64,000 nt of DNA from Branchiostoma floridae (GCF_000003815.2 NC_049994.1:14648319-14712318), one strand, 5' to 3'; counted from the stretch's first letter, positions 20,448-31,189 are shown. Numbers and translations are program-made. The notes: generated by a model from the letters alone, not told the origin.

Positions 20448-23368
20448 GTACGTAACGTTCAGTGTTGTTACTCTGTGAGGGAGGGTAGCCTCCGACGACA
20501 GAGTATTGTTGTTGGTAGCTGGAATGAGTTTTCGCATCTAGCTGTATCTCTATGTTCCATTTTCGTTTGTAGTTTGGCATGTTGTCTGCACTCCAGTCGC
20601 GCGATGATGAACGTTGTTTTTGTTCGCGGTCGCTGTTATAATCGATGTACACATACATAAATACATACACATTCATACTCTTAACAAGTTGAAGCATTGT
20701 AACATGTAATAATATCAAAAATCACCCCTTTATTCCTGGTGTTGTGGAACAGTCCATATGGTTTCGTGGCTTGGTAAAGAGATGCTGTTACCGTTACAAT
20801 GTAACACCATGGAGTGGTCTTCGGGTCACACCTTGAAATGACCTTCAGGTCTTGTTAAGTGGTGACCATTAAAGTAAAAAGATATACATCTTTGAATATT
20901 TTAACACCCAGGAAAGTGCGTGGTCGCAAACGGAATGACCTACCGAGGGACTGTCTCTGTGACCAAAAGAGGCCGGACGTGTCAGCGCTGGGACAGTCAG
21001 ACACCTCACCAGCACCCCTGGACACCTGCGAAGTACCCAAAAGCCGGGCTGGAGCAGAACTACTGCCGGAACCCTGACGGCGAAACCGAAGGAGTCTGGT
21101 GTTACACCACTGATCCTGGCCACAGATGGGAGTACTGTAACGTACCAACCTCTGGTAAGGCTAACGTCACATTTCTACTAAGGGTCACTTTTGTGTTTTA
21201 TCAACAACAACAAAAAAACAATTCAACATAGTCAACCCATTCCATATATTGGGCCCAGCCGGGCTGTTTGTGGAAGCGAAAAATAGACATGCATACGTAG
21301 AAATATACACAAATAATGCCAAGACTATTCTCTTTACCTCTTGTACAGTCTCGTTTAGATCATACTTTACGTTCCCGAAAGCTGCCCCGAAATGTGACGT
21401 AGGCCAAAGGACTAAGGCTAACGTCACATTTTCACAAAGGGGCTCGATCGGGTAGCTTTCTGGAACGATAAGTATGATATTTCAGGCAACAAAATCACAG
21501 AACGGACCAAAAAACAATTCAACGGCATGCCTTGTGCATATTCATTGGTATTGAAGGCAACCTAAGCAATATTACAGCGTCAAAGTGGAAATATTCTGAA
21601 TAAGGCAATCTGCATGATATTGACATCTACTGCACTGTATTCTCACATTTACATCGTAATTTGATACTTTGAGCGCTTAAAAACAGCCCAGAGAAAAGTT
21701 GCACGAGGATATTCCCTTATTATTGTACCCCCCCCCCCAAAAAAAAATAAGGACCTGATCTGGAATCCTTGTGCAACTCATTCCCGCGCTGTTTTTAACG
21801 GCTCAATTTATGAAATGAATTTTATGATGTAAATGTGCTAACATAGTGCATTAGATGTCAATACTATACCAACTGCCTTATTCAGAATATTTCCACTTTT
21901 AACAATGTGATATTGCTTAGGTTGCCTTTAACTTTGATTTGTCGTTTCCACAACAGTCCGCCGGCTGGGCCCCGGGTAGGAAATGTGACGTAGGCATTAG
22001 CTATAGGCTTACGTCACATTCCCAAACCTGGGCCCGGCCAGGCTGTTGTGGAAACGAAAAATAGAAATGTATACGTAGAAATATATCCACAAATAATGCC
22101 CACAAATATTCTCTTTACGCCTTGTGTAGTTTGGTATCTTCGGTCACCGACTCAGTAGTATTAACGCTAGTTCACCTTTATCCGTGGGGTAACCTATATT
22201 CGTTGTATCTAAAACAGGTATTTGGGGATATCAAGTCAACGGACGGTGATTTCAAATTACAATATTTTAAATATATATTTTCAAATTATTGCAGTTTGAA
22301 ACCACCGTTCGTTGACTTGATATCCCCAAATACCTTGTTTTTAAACAACGGATATAGGCTACCCCGCGGACTAATGTTACGCAGAAAGGTTCCCATACAT
22401 TTCTGCTGTTTGATTCTGCGTTTTGAATATGAAGGACGAACCAGATAGGTTTCGGGGAAGTCAGACTAATCTGATTAAGGTTTAAAGTGGCGTGTGGAAT
22501 TGTTTGTGAGGCGACGTGATCATAATGAAAGAGCTGCGCATGCGCAGTTATAAAACCTGACTACGTCTCCAGAATTTTCAGTGAAAAATATTAATGTTTG
22601 ATTTTTTGCTCCTGCCCCCTTGTTAAAGACACTAGCCCCAGTCTTGTGTAGTTTGGTGTCTTTTATATCATACTTTCCGCTCCCGAAATCTACCCGGCCG
22701 GGTACCGGTTTGGAAATGTGACGTAGGCCTCAGTGGTCGCCTACTTGGTGGTATTTTCCGCAAACAAAAGTATCCATACATGTTATTGCTGTTCCATTCT
22801 GTATTCTAAATGTGAAGGCCAAACCAGATCGGTTTCGGGGGAGTCAGCAGACTAATCTTACTAAGATATGAATATTACTGTGTCCAATTCGTTGAATAGA
22901 ATTGTACTATAAATACATGAATATCGGTTCCTTCTTTCTGTGTTTGTGTGCGTGTGTGTGTGTGTGTGTGTGTGAGAGTGTATGTGTGTGTGTGTGTGTG
23001 TGTGTCTGTGTGTGTGTCTGTGTGTGTAAGTGTGTGAACAAGATAACTGAAGAACGGCTGAATGGATTGGTTTCATACCTGGTGTGTTGGGAGGATGTAA
23101 TAAAAGCTGGAAATGGTTTGATTTTGCGCTCCCTCGCGGCTTCTATTGGTACTGCAGCGTAACTTCCGGTTTTGCTATCTCTTCGTTTGTATCATTCTGT
23201 GTTTCAAATGTGAAGGACAAACCAGATCGGTTTGGGGGGGAACTCAGCAGACTAATCTTACTAAGATATGAATATTACAATATCCAACTTTTTGTATAGA
23301 ACTGTACTGTAATTACCACCATGAATATTCGTGGTGGTTATATTTTCACTAGCGTTTATGTGTGTGAG

Positions 23369-23400
<32 letters not shown>

Positions 23401-26134
23401 AGTGTGTGTGTCTGTGTGTGTGTGTGTGTGTATGAACTAGATAACTGAAGAACGGCTGGATGGATTGGTTTCATACTTAGTTTGTTGGGAGGATGTAATA
23501 AAAGCTGGAAATGGTTTGATTTTGTAATCTCCAAGCAGATTCCTCCGGTGGCATAAAACAGTAACATAAGCTGGGGAAGTACTTCGGCCGGCAGAGGGGT
23601 AAAAGTGGCCATCGCGGTGGCCAATTTTACCCCTCTGGTATGTTGGGAGGATGTAATAAAAGCTGGAAATGGTTCAGTGATTTTGCGCTCCCTCGCGGCT
23701 TCTATTGGTACTGCAGCGTAACTTCCGGTTTCGCTATCTCTTGGTTTGTGTCATTCTGTGTTTCAAATGAGAAGGACGAACCAGATCGGTTTCGGGGGAG
23801 TCAGCAGACTAATCTCACTAAGATATGAATATTACAATGTCCAATTTTTTGTATAGAACTGTACTGTAATTACCACCATGAATATTCATGGTGGTTATAT
23901 TTTCACTAGCGTTTATGTGTGTGAGTGTGTGCGTGTGTGTGTGTGTCTGTCTGTGTGTGTAAGTGTGTGAACAAGATAACTGAAGAACGACTGAATGGAT
24001 TGGTTTCAGACTTGGTGTGTTGGGAGGATGTAATAAAAGCTGGAAATGGTTTAATTTTGCGCTCCCTTGTGGCTTCTCTTGGTACTGCAATGTAACTTCC
24101 GGTTTTGCTATCTCTTGGTTTGTATCATTCTGTGTTTCAAATGTGAAGGAAGAAGCAGATTGGTTTCGGGGGAGTTAGCAGATTAATCTGACTAAGATAT
24201 GAATATTACCATGTCCAATTCGTTTTATAGAATTGTACTGTAATTATTGTATAGTGTTGTATTGTGTTGTGTTGTTAAGCTACCGTCACATTTCCAAACC
24301 GGGGCCCGACCGGGCTGTTTGTGGATAGGAAAAAATAGACATGCATACGTAAAAATATACAGAAATGATGCGCTCGACTATTCTCTTTGCGTCTTGTGTA
24401 GTTTGATAAAACATGTAATACTTTTCGTTCCCGAAAGCTTCCCCCAATTGGAAATGTGACGTAGGTCTAACTGTAGAAATATCAAACAACTACAAAACGT
24501 TGTAATCATGTCCTTTTATATTTAGGAAACCTGTTTGGCAGGCGTCGCGGGGGCTTGCGATTTCTTAGGAACGACTGGGTCAATTCCCCGACTGCTTATT
24601 TCCGACCTCATCAAGCATTATTTCAGTTTCCAACCGACATCCCCAGTNNNNNNNNNNNNNNNNNNNNNNNNNNNNNNNNNNNNNNNNNNNNNNNNNNNNN
24701 NNNNNNNNNNNNNNNNNNNNNNNNNNNNNNNNNNNNNNNNNNNNNNNCGAAGCATTGGATTCCTATCCATATCGTTTCAATGTAATACCAACAGTACATA
24801 GCCCGGTGTGTCACTACTGCAGCGAACCCAGATCTTACAAAACTAACCCCATAATCTCAAACAGACGGTTTTTCCGGGCGCATTCTAAAAAAATGACAAA
24901 ATAGAAAGCCCGATAAAAACGACTAAAAAAACGTTAAAAAACAGCCGGAGCCTAAACCTCTGCTTGGAGAGTAGAATAGCCGGCCAAAGGGAGATAGCCG
25001 GCTAAGGGAATCAAACGGGCACTGGTGCCGCTATACTAAGTCCCTGGCCAGCTTTGATACTATTTCTAAGGCACCGTTGGGTCTGCTTGGAGACTAATGT
25101 TTCCACAAAGGGACCCGGTCAGGCAGTTTTGGGGAACGAAATGTACGAGATAAAAGACATCAAAAACAAAAATGGACCAAAGCTAACTCAACAGCATTCC
25201 TTGTGCATATTCATTAGCATTGAATTTAATTTTTGTTTCCGCAAACAGTCCGTCCGGGCTACGGATAAGAAATGCGACGTAGGTTGGTCAGTTAGANNNN
25301 NNNNNNNNNNNNNNNNNNNNNNNNNNNNNNNNNNNNNNNNNNNNNNNNNNNNNNNNNNNNNNNNNNNNNNNNNNNNNNNNNNNNNNNNNNNNNNNNNNNN
25401 NNNNNNNNNNNNNNNNNNNNNNNNNNNNNNNNNNNNNNNNNNNNNNNNNNNNNNNNNNNNNNNNNNNNNNNNNNNNNNNNNNNNNNNNNNNNNNNNNNNN
25501 NNNNNNNNNNNNNNNNNNNNNNNNNNNNNNNNNNNNNNNNNNNNNNNNNNNNNNNNNNNNNNNNNNNNNNNNNNNNNNNNNNNNNNNNNNNNNNNNNNNN
25601 NNNNNNNNNNNNNNNNNNNNNNNNNNNNNNNNNNNNNNNNNNNNNNNNNNNNNNNNNNNNNNNNNNNNNNNNNNNNNNNNNNNNNNNNNNNNNNNNNNNN
25701 NNNNNNNNNNNNNNNNNNNNNNNNNNNNNNNNNNNNNNNNNNNNNNNNNNNNNNNNNNNNNNNNNNNNNNNNNNNNNNNNNNNNNNNNNNNNNNNNNNNN
25801 NNNNNNNNNNNNNNNNNNNTGACTTTCGCCTGTTCTCCCAAAAATATTTACACACAATAAATGTAATGAATAATAATTGCTGTATGTTTCTGTGCAGGTT
25901 TACATGAAGGGAAATCCATGGCAGTGCGACTGTGAGTTCCTGTCCGCCTACAATACCTTCCCTCCCGCCATCACCCTGCAGCTGTCGAACCCGAGCATGA
26001 CCTGTTCATCGCCTTGGCAACACATGAACCAGCTTGTGTCAATGGTTGCACACGGTGAGCAGAAGTGTTGAAGCTAGCTTTATAACGATAAGGGCAGTGT
26101 CAAAATCCTACCATACAGACGGTTGGAAACAGGG

Positions 26135-26180
<46 letters not shown>

Positions 26181-29100
26181 NNNNNNNNNNNNNNNNNNNN
26201 NNNNNNNNNNNNNNNNNNNNNNNNNNNNNNNNNNNNNNNNNNNNNNNNNNNNNNNNNNNNNNNNNNNNNNNNNNNNNNNNNNNNNNNNNNNNNNNNNNNN
26301 NNNNNNNNNNNNNNNNNNNNNNNNNNNNNNNNNNNNNNNNNNNNNNNNNNNNNNNNNNNNNNNNNNNNNNNNNNNNNNNNNNNNNNNNNNNNNNNNNNNN
26401 NNNNNNNNNNNNNNNNNNNNNNNNNNNNNNNNNNNNNNNNNNNNNNNNNNNNNNNNNNNNNNNNNNNNNNNNNNNNNNNNNNNNNNNNNNNNNNNNNNNN
26501 NNNNNNNNNNNNNNNNNNNNNNNNNNNNNNNNNNATGCACCGTGCACCTATTTCCTTACTTTACTCATGTGAGAATGAGTCTCTACCTTCTGTTATCATT
26601 ATAGTGATATATGTAGTTTTCTTCAGTTTTCAATGGTGTACAGACGTACAATGTTTTCTATAGTATCTTTAGTGGCTCGAGCTCAGGGAAGTTTAAATGA
26701 TAGTGACAGTGGATCTGTCTAACAGTAATCCAAATGTACTGTCATTAGATATACACACGCGCTTTAACGTTTCAATTTCCATCCAGTTTCAGGATGCACC
26801 AAATCGTATGTCTCAAATGGAATTGAAAAGGGCACGAATATCAACGGCTATAACAAGAATAAAGAAGGGGTCAAGAATCTCTTGAAGACACGGCGACCTA
26901 ACCTACGTCTCCAGAAGAAAACATCTCAGCCATTACCACAAATACGTCCCCAACCGACTGTCCGTCTTAAACCCACCACAATGCAGACGACAACTCAGAA
27001 CGACTATCAAAAGAATCTGGACATTGACAAAGTTCCTTCTAGAAAACCACGGGACAACAGGGAAAACAAAAATCCGAACCAACGGAAAACCTTTCCCTCA
27101 TTTTCATCCAACCGTCCACAGCCTGTCACAGAGATGGCTGGAGGTCCACGGGTTACGGCAGAAGAGGGGAAGTTCATCACGACAACTCGACATGGCTATC
27201 GGAAGAATCCACACATTGGCAAAACCGCTTTCAGCAAACTGGCCACTGGTCGACTGGTTACAGCAGAAGAGAGGACCAAGATGACAACCACAGAAAGCAC
27301 CAGACGTGACGGCACTACATCCTTTGACGTCGACGCCATCCGGACCTCCACGCTGGCCCGACATTACAGTCAGTCCACCGAGCCATTTACGGACAAGAAT
27401 CACGGAACTCTAGGTCAGGACGCCCCAACAAGCCAACGGACCACCTCCGAATGGCCAAAGTTTGGTGCTAGACCAACTGACAACGACCCAGTCTTTGCAC
27501 AAGAATCCTCGGACAAGGCTCGTGGAACTCTTGAACATAAAATGCTAACAAACCGACCGACCACCTCCGAATTGCCAAAGCCTGATGTTCATCCAATCGA
27601 CAACGATATGAATCCAGACCAAGACCTGTCCAAAACAAACGACACAATTACAGGCTCTCCTCAATACCCGGCAACAAGTGCTGTCACCTCGGCTACTCTG
27701 AAACTGTTGACCCCTTTTCCGTCAGCTCGACTAATGAAAAAGCACTACGTTAAGATGTCCAAGACGACAACATACGGTGCTACCGAAATACAAATCATTG
27801 GTAAGTTAAGTGTGAAAATTTCTTACATGTTTTGATTTGTGACTTATAAAGAATTTTCAGGGTTCTGATCATGATAGTCTACAGATAGACAAGATCATTA
27901 TTGCAGTGAATTGTTTGGCTTTTATGTCAATGGTTGATGATACCTACAAATCGTGTTTTCATCAAAGCCCCTGTCACACATGTACATAGCCAACCATGGA
28001 TTCCAGACCTTCTCCATAGCTGGGAGCTAGTCGTGAGCGAGGTCATGTGTGATTTGGACTTGGTCAGTTTATAATAACGAATCTTGTAGATAACACCTTT
28101 TGATATTTCTTCTCTTTACTATTGTTCCTAAGGCGTGAGCGTGGGTCTGGTGGCGCTGATAGTGGCTGTGTCCTGCACTGCGGTCGTGCTGAAGTTGGTC
28201 CGGTCAAAACAACCGGAGTCGAAGGAAACCATCGATGATGACGATGTTGATGATGACGACATACAACCCTATAGCACCAGGTGCGGCAAACAGTATATTT
28301 CCTGTCGTGAAATTTCGGTAAAAGGGATAGAAGGAAGCCAATTTATCATATGATGTACTAAAACCGTTAAGACCATACCATGCTGATTGTGATATTTGAT
28401 TGTGTATATTATTATGCTGCTTTTTATAATTCACATCATTATTTGTTATCATTGCCGGGGGAATAGAACAATGTATTTTGTCTAGCCACCCCTCAACCAA
28501 GCACAAGTTCTTCTTTTGCTCTGTTGATCTTTCGTAAATTGATTTTGAAATCAAACTTTAAAGTATAATGTCGACAACGTAACTGAGATACACCCGGAGA
28601 CGCTTATGTGATGTTTTACATTCACTGATCATTTCAGGTACCTGGCATCCATGTCGGCATCTCCCCCCAGCCAACGGTCACAAACAGACCACTACTACCT
28701 TCCCGCAGACCACCACATCGTTCGGCATACTTATGTAGACCCGAACTCTCCCGATTCAAACCGACGTGACGGGAAGACCGGAGTCACCCGTAAAGACGGC
28801 GTTCAAGCCTATCTCATGCACAAGCTGAAACTGCGCGGACCACGACCAGGGGAAGGCTACGAAGATGCAGTGCCGGTAAAGGCCACACCTAACCGCTCCA
28901 AAAATCTGCCGGTGACGCCCAAGACAGATCGGCGCCATCCTGAACAAGCAGAAGGAGACTACGAAGAAGCGCTAACCGTGCACGTCAAGGAAACTCGCTC
29001 CAAGAATCTACCGTTGACACCGAAACCAGGTCGGCACCATCCTAAAGAAGTTGGAGAGCCACAGGAAATCTATAAAGATGCTGTCCCGGTGTACGCCAAG

Positions 29101-29742
29101 CCCAACCGATCCAAGAGCCTACCAGTGACGCCCAAGACAGGTCGACGGTACGACGGAGAGTTCGGCGAGCAAGGAGGACACTACAGTGATGCCGTACCGG
29201 TGTACGCCAAACCCAACCGGTCCAAGAGTCTACCGGCGCCGCCCATGACAGGCCGATGTCAGCCTGAGGACACCGGAAAGCCAGGAGACTACGTATACGA
29301 GGAAGCCGTGACAGTGTCCGCCAAGCCTCACCAACCCAAAAACCTACCGTTGACGCCCAGGCCAGGCAGACGTCAGGCTGGAAAGACCGGAGATCTACCA
29401 GGCAACATGCGAGGCTCCGCCAACCCGAACAAGCCAAGCGTAGACAAGACCAACAGTCTACCCCTGGCTATCACCAAGCCTGCCAGCTCCAAGAAGCAAT
29501 CTGAGCCACAAAAGAAGTCAAGGAGTCTGAAGATGACCAACCTAACGGCCATTGATGAGGAGGATCACGAGTATGAGGACACCTGGAGCTACAACCATGC
29601 CGCTCAGAACGATCTCGGGATGAAGGGAGGACCCCAGGCGGAGATGGAAGCCAACAAGGACTACCATCAGCTGACCAAGTCTAACATCTACGAGAAACCA
29701 GAAGTCGTGATTGGCAGTATCCAGCTGTCGGATGGAGTGTGA
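20303..29742 (+). CDS. Receptor gene 2: kringle plus LRR receptor, paralogue of gene 1, interrupted by gaps
   Basis: Visible exons: 20303-20447 (signal peptide, Gly/Arg/His segment), 20912-21154 (kringle), 24526-24647 (start of LRR region, cut by a gap), 25898-26054 (LRRCT), 26793-27800 (stalk), 28133-28280 (TM) and 28638-29742 (tail, TGA). Borders are AG/GT and phases agree wherever exons are whole. The exon at 24526 aligns with the gene 1 exon at 11408 (AYFRPHQALFQFPTDIP against AVVRSYKAILRFPVDLP). The gene 1 exons at 12093 and 12737 have no visible match and should lie in the 25297-25819 gap. The protein should be a type I membrane protein with a larger stalk (336 residues) and tail (368 residues) than gene 1. 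It lies head-to-tail with gene 1, so tandem duplication followed by kringle gain or loss is the simplest history. No named family recognised. Confidence 0.82.
20912..21154 (+). CDS. Kringle-domain exon (phase 1-1)
   Basis: Encodes one kringle: CVVANGMTYRGTVSVTKRGR, TCQRWDSQTPHQHPW, AGLEQNYCRNPDG, VWCYTTDPGHRWEYC. Five of the six canonical cysteines are present; the sixth, usually two or three residues after YCxxP, is replaced here by NVPTSG at the exon end. The next visible exon has no early Cys. Phase 1 at both ends makes it an ideal module for exon shuffling, and gene 1 has no counterpart. Kringles bind lysine-rich or other protein ligands in proteases and growth factors. Confidence 0.95.
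21160..21440. mobile_element. Palindromic GGGCCCGGCCGGG / CGTCACATTT element family, cluster member
   Basis: ACGTCACAT, AATGTGACGTAGG and ACGTCACATTTTC motifs at about 21165, 21391 and 21420 mark inverted ends, with a body including CGAAAAATAGACATGCATACGT and GCCCAGCCGGGCTGTTTG. Other pieces with the same motifs lie at 21956-22100, 22680-22730, 24279-24467 and 33190-33362. They look like copies of one MITE family, some nested. Confidence 0.65.
21554..21928. mobile_element. Hairpin element of about 375 bp
   Basis: AAGGCAACCTAAGCAATATT at the left end is complementary to the right end (AATATTGCTTAGGTTGCCTT-like, one change). The next block (GTGGAAATATTCTGAATAAG) is also inverted at 21884-21904. 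The centre has a C-run followed by an A-run (21728-21748). It sits inside the GGCCGGGC element cluster. Confidence 0.8.
22190..22362. mobile_element. Near-perfect palindrome, nested MITE
   Basis: Left arm AGGTATTTGGGGATATCAAG continuing to TCAACGGACGGTG is matched in reverse complement by CACCGTTCGTTGACTTGATA continuing to CCAAATACCT. The similarity extends outward through the TATATTCGTTGTAT / AACAACGGATATAGG arms. The loop (about 22250-22300) is AT-rich. Total about 170 bp. Confidence 0.85.
22434..24230 (+). repeat. Array of diverged units with (TG)n cores
   Basis: Units share CCAGATCGGTTTCGGGGGAG, then ACTAATCTTACTAAGATATG, a TG microsatellite, AACTGAAGAACGGCTGAATG and GATGTAATAAAAGCTGG. 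The CCAGAT(C/T)GG marker occurs near 22443, 22823, 23221, 23781 and 24155, so about five partial copies with variable spacing. TG runs lie at about 22949-23035, 23360-23432 and 23932-23965. It is in the long gene 2 intron. Confidence 0.8.
24279..24467. mobile_element. Palindromic CGTCACATTT element, short full copy
   Basis: Left end CTACCGTCACATTTCC and right end GGAAATGTGACGTAG are inverted repeats. The body has CGGGGCCCGACCGGGCTG near the left and TTCCCGAAAGCTTCCCCC near the right. It is the cleanest copy of the family also seen at 21160-22730 and 33190. Confidence 0.8.
24648..24747. other. Assembly gap (100 N)
   Basis: Exactly 100 N, the usual placeholder for a gap of unknown size. It cuts the first LRR exon of gene 2 after TDIPS. 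Confidence 0.98.
24886..24973. mobile_element. MITE, CTCCAAGCAGAGG family, one half
   Basis: AATAGAAAGCCCGATAAAAA, CGACTAAAAAAACGTTAAAA and AACCTCTGCTTGGAGAGTA match the right half of the full copy at 13487. The matching left half is not visible. Confidence 0.75.
25297..25819. other. Assembly gap (523 N)
   Basis: Lies where the two middle LRR exons of gene 2 are expected by comparison with gene 1. Confidence 0.98.
25898..26054 (+). CDS. Gene 2 LRRCT exon
   Basis: VYMKGNPWQCDCEFLSAYNT with later MTCSSP. Same start, phase (0 in, 1 out) and cysteine layout as the gene 1 LRRCT exon, and two codons longer. Confidence 0.93.
26139..26180. repeat. (TC)n microsatellite running into a gap
   Basis: At least 21 TC units end at the N run, which suggests the repeat itself broke the assembly. 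Confidence 0.97.
26181..26534. other. Assembly gap (354 N)
   Basis: Within the intron after the LRRCT exon of gene 2; probably holds the rest of the TC repeat. No exon is needed here, because the phase-1 junction to 26793 is complete. Confidence 0.98.
26793..27800 (+). CDS. Gene 2 stalk exon
   Basis: About 336 residues, rich in Thr, Lys, Arg, Asn and Pro with no hydrophobic helix. Begins GCTKSYVSNGIEKG; the Cys aligns with ECTEGSGE of gene 1, but the EGSGE motifs are absent. Internal repeats: (D/G)Y(Q/R)KN.xIxK twice, GxRVTAEE / GRLVTAEE, and a pair of about 40-residue units with TTSEWPKFGARPTDND and TTSELPKPDVHPIDND. A second in-frame AG six bases earlier (CCATCCAG|TTTCAG) is a possible alternative acceptor adding two codons. 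Confidence 0.85.
28133..28280 (+). CDS. Gene 2 transmembrane exon
   Basis: GVSVGLVALIVAVSCTAVVL is the single TM helix, then KLVRSKQ stop-transfer and a strikingly acidic IDDDDVDDDDIQPYSTR. Same 148-nt length and phases as in gene 1. Confidence 0.93.
28638..29742 (+). CDS. Gene 2 cytoplasmic tail exon with five tandem tyrosine/proline repeats
   Basis: About 367 residues. Five repeats of about 41-44 residues begin GYEDAVPVKATPNRSKN, DYEEALTVHVKETRSKN, IYKDAVPVYAKPNRSKS, HYSDAVPVYAKPNRSKS and VYEEAVTVSAKPHQPKN, each followed by LP(V/L/A)(T/P)P(K/R/M)xGRR-like sequence. Then come EYEDTWSY, the conserved DLGMKGGPQAEMEAN block and IYEKPEVVI near the C-terminus. The Tyr motifs sit where SH2/PTB or kinase recognition is plausible, and LPxTP/LPAPP could bind SH3 or WW domains. 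No enzymatic domain. Confidence 0.92.
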
Positions 29743-31160
29743 GGAAGGCAAGGACTCTTACCTTTTTTGGCCAGGGCAAATGCCAAATGGTGTTTTCCTT
29801 TTTTTCAAGCTTGAAGTAATAGTATTTCCCACATTTTTGCCAGGATTGGTAGTATCATAGAATTTCATGATATTTACAAGTTATGTGCATCATATGTACA
29901 AGATATATAGAATCTATGTACAGATTAGCCTGACATTTTTGCCAGGATTGGCAGAGTAATAGAATTTCAAGATATGTATTAATATATGTACAAGATATGT
30001 ACAAAGTATGTACAGAACGTTTGAACTTCATTTTGTAATTATAAGTCTTAAAGAAATACTTTGGTGCAGTTAATAGATCCCGGCGTGAGCATATAAGAAG
30101 GGACAGTGCCAACAAATGAGGGAGACATATTTTATTGAGAGCCAAAACTGGTTTTAAAATCACAACACACTAATATATATCCAAACTGACTTTGAACGTT
30201 TTCATGTGTCATACCCATAATAAGAACATCTTATGTATATTTCGGCACATAATTGGAGGCACAAAATGTGTTAAAGCTTTATGTAAATAATGATCCTGCA
30301 AACAAATGATGTTTCATTTCATGGGACAATTTGATGATCACAAAACATCTCTCTGGACAGGTGAGAGGGGAAGATTTGGTATGTGTTGACAGATGTCAAT
30401 TATTGAACACTTTTTATGAGTAGTTTCTGAATGCAGGTTTCTTTGTAGAGCAAAATTTTAATCGTCATTTAATACCAAAACTAAACTAAACTAAACTAAA
30501 ACTAAACCAATATTTTGCAAGGTTAAGGACGACGCAGCATTGTTGAATGAATATGTAGTAAGTTCCAGAAGGAGATAAAAGTAACTATGATGTTTTGTGC
30601 TGTAACGGTGTATATTTGGCGCAAACGTTTATTGTAAACGTCAGTTGCATTTTGGTGTCATAAGCACTATAAGGTTCATATTTGTAGTATATCATGGAAG
30701 AACATTTTTATGTACATTTTGATCGTAGAAATCATAAAACTCACCCATGTAACAGTACACAGAAAAATGGTCGGAATCATTTATTATGTGACTGTCGATT
30801 CCCATTAATAGCATGGGAGTGGTCTGCCTACCACCCCTATTTGAAGGGTAAACAAGCATGTGTAAACCTCTATCTGCATACCAACAATCATGACAATCTG
30901 TCAACCCCTTCTTGGGTTATTATTTGTCAAACTCTATAACAAAATCGTCCCTTCAGTCACCGAAAATATTGCTAGGGAGCTTACACGCCTAATTCTCCCT
31001 CCCAAGGTATCTAACACACAAATCATGCCCATATCATGTCCAGAACATGAAATATAAAAACCGGAAGTTCAAATGCACTACCATAAAAATCCTAACATCT
31101 CAAGGCCTTGTAAAAACATACCTAATATCAAACAATCTGTCTGGTTCTATTGCGGGCAGA
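29743..31160. other. Gene 2 3' flank
   Basis: Probable 3' UTR, with a short internal duplication (TTTTTGCCAGGATTGG at about 29835 and 29936, each followed by related ATAGAATTTCA(T/A)GATAT sequence). No obvious AATAAA lies close to the stop. Short AACTAAACTAAACTAAAC run at 30479-30505. Nothing coding. Confidence 0.45.
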
Positions 31161-31189
31161 CATCGCAGTTACAAAAAAAAAATCGAAGT

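Noticed and set aside
22861-24090. Several frames rich in CVCVCV or THTHTH
   Set aside because: Dinucleotide-repeat artefacts in the intronic repeat array.
29042-29437. Minus-strand 131-codon frame opposite the gene 2 tail
   Set aside because: Mirror of the repeated coding units on the plus strand; no start context or domain.
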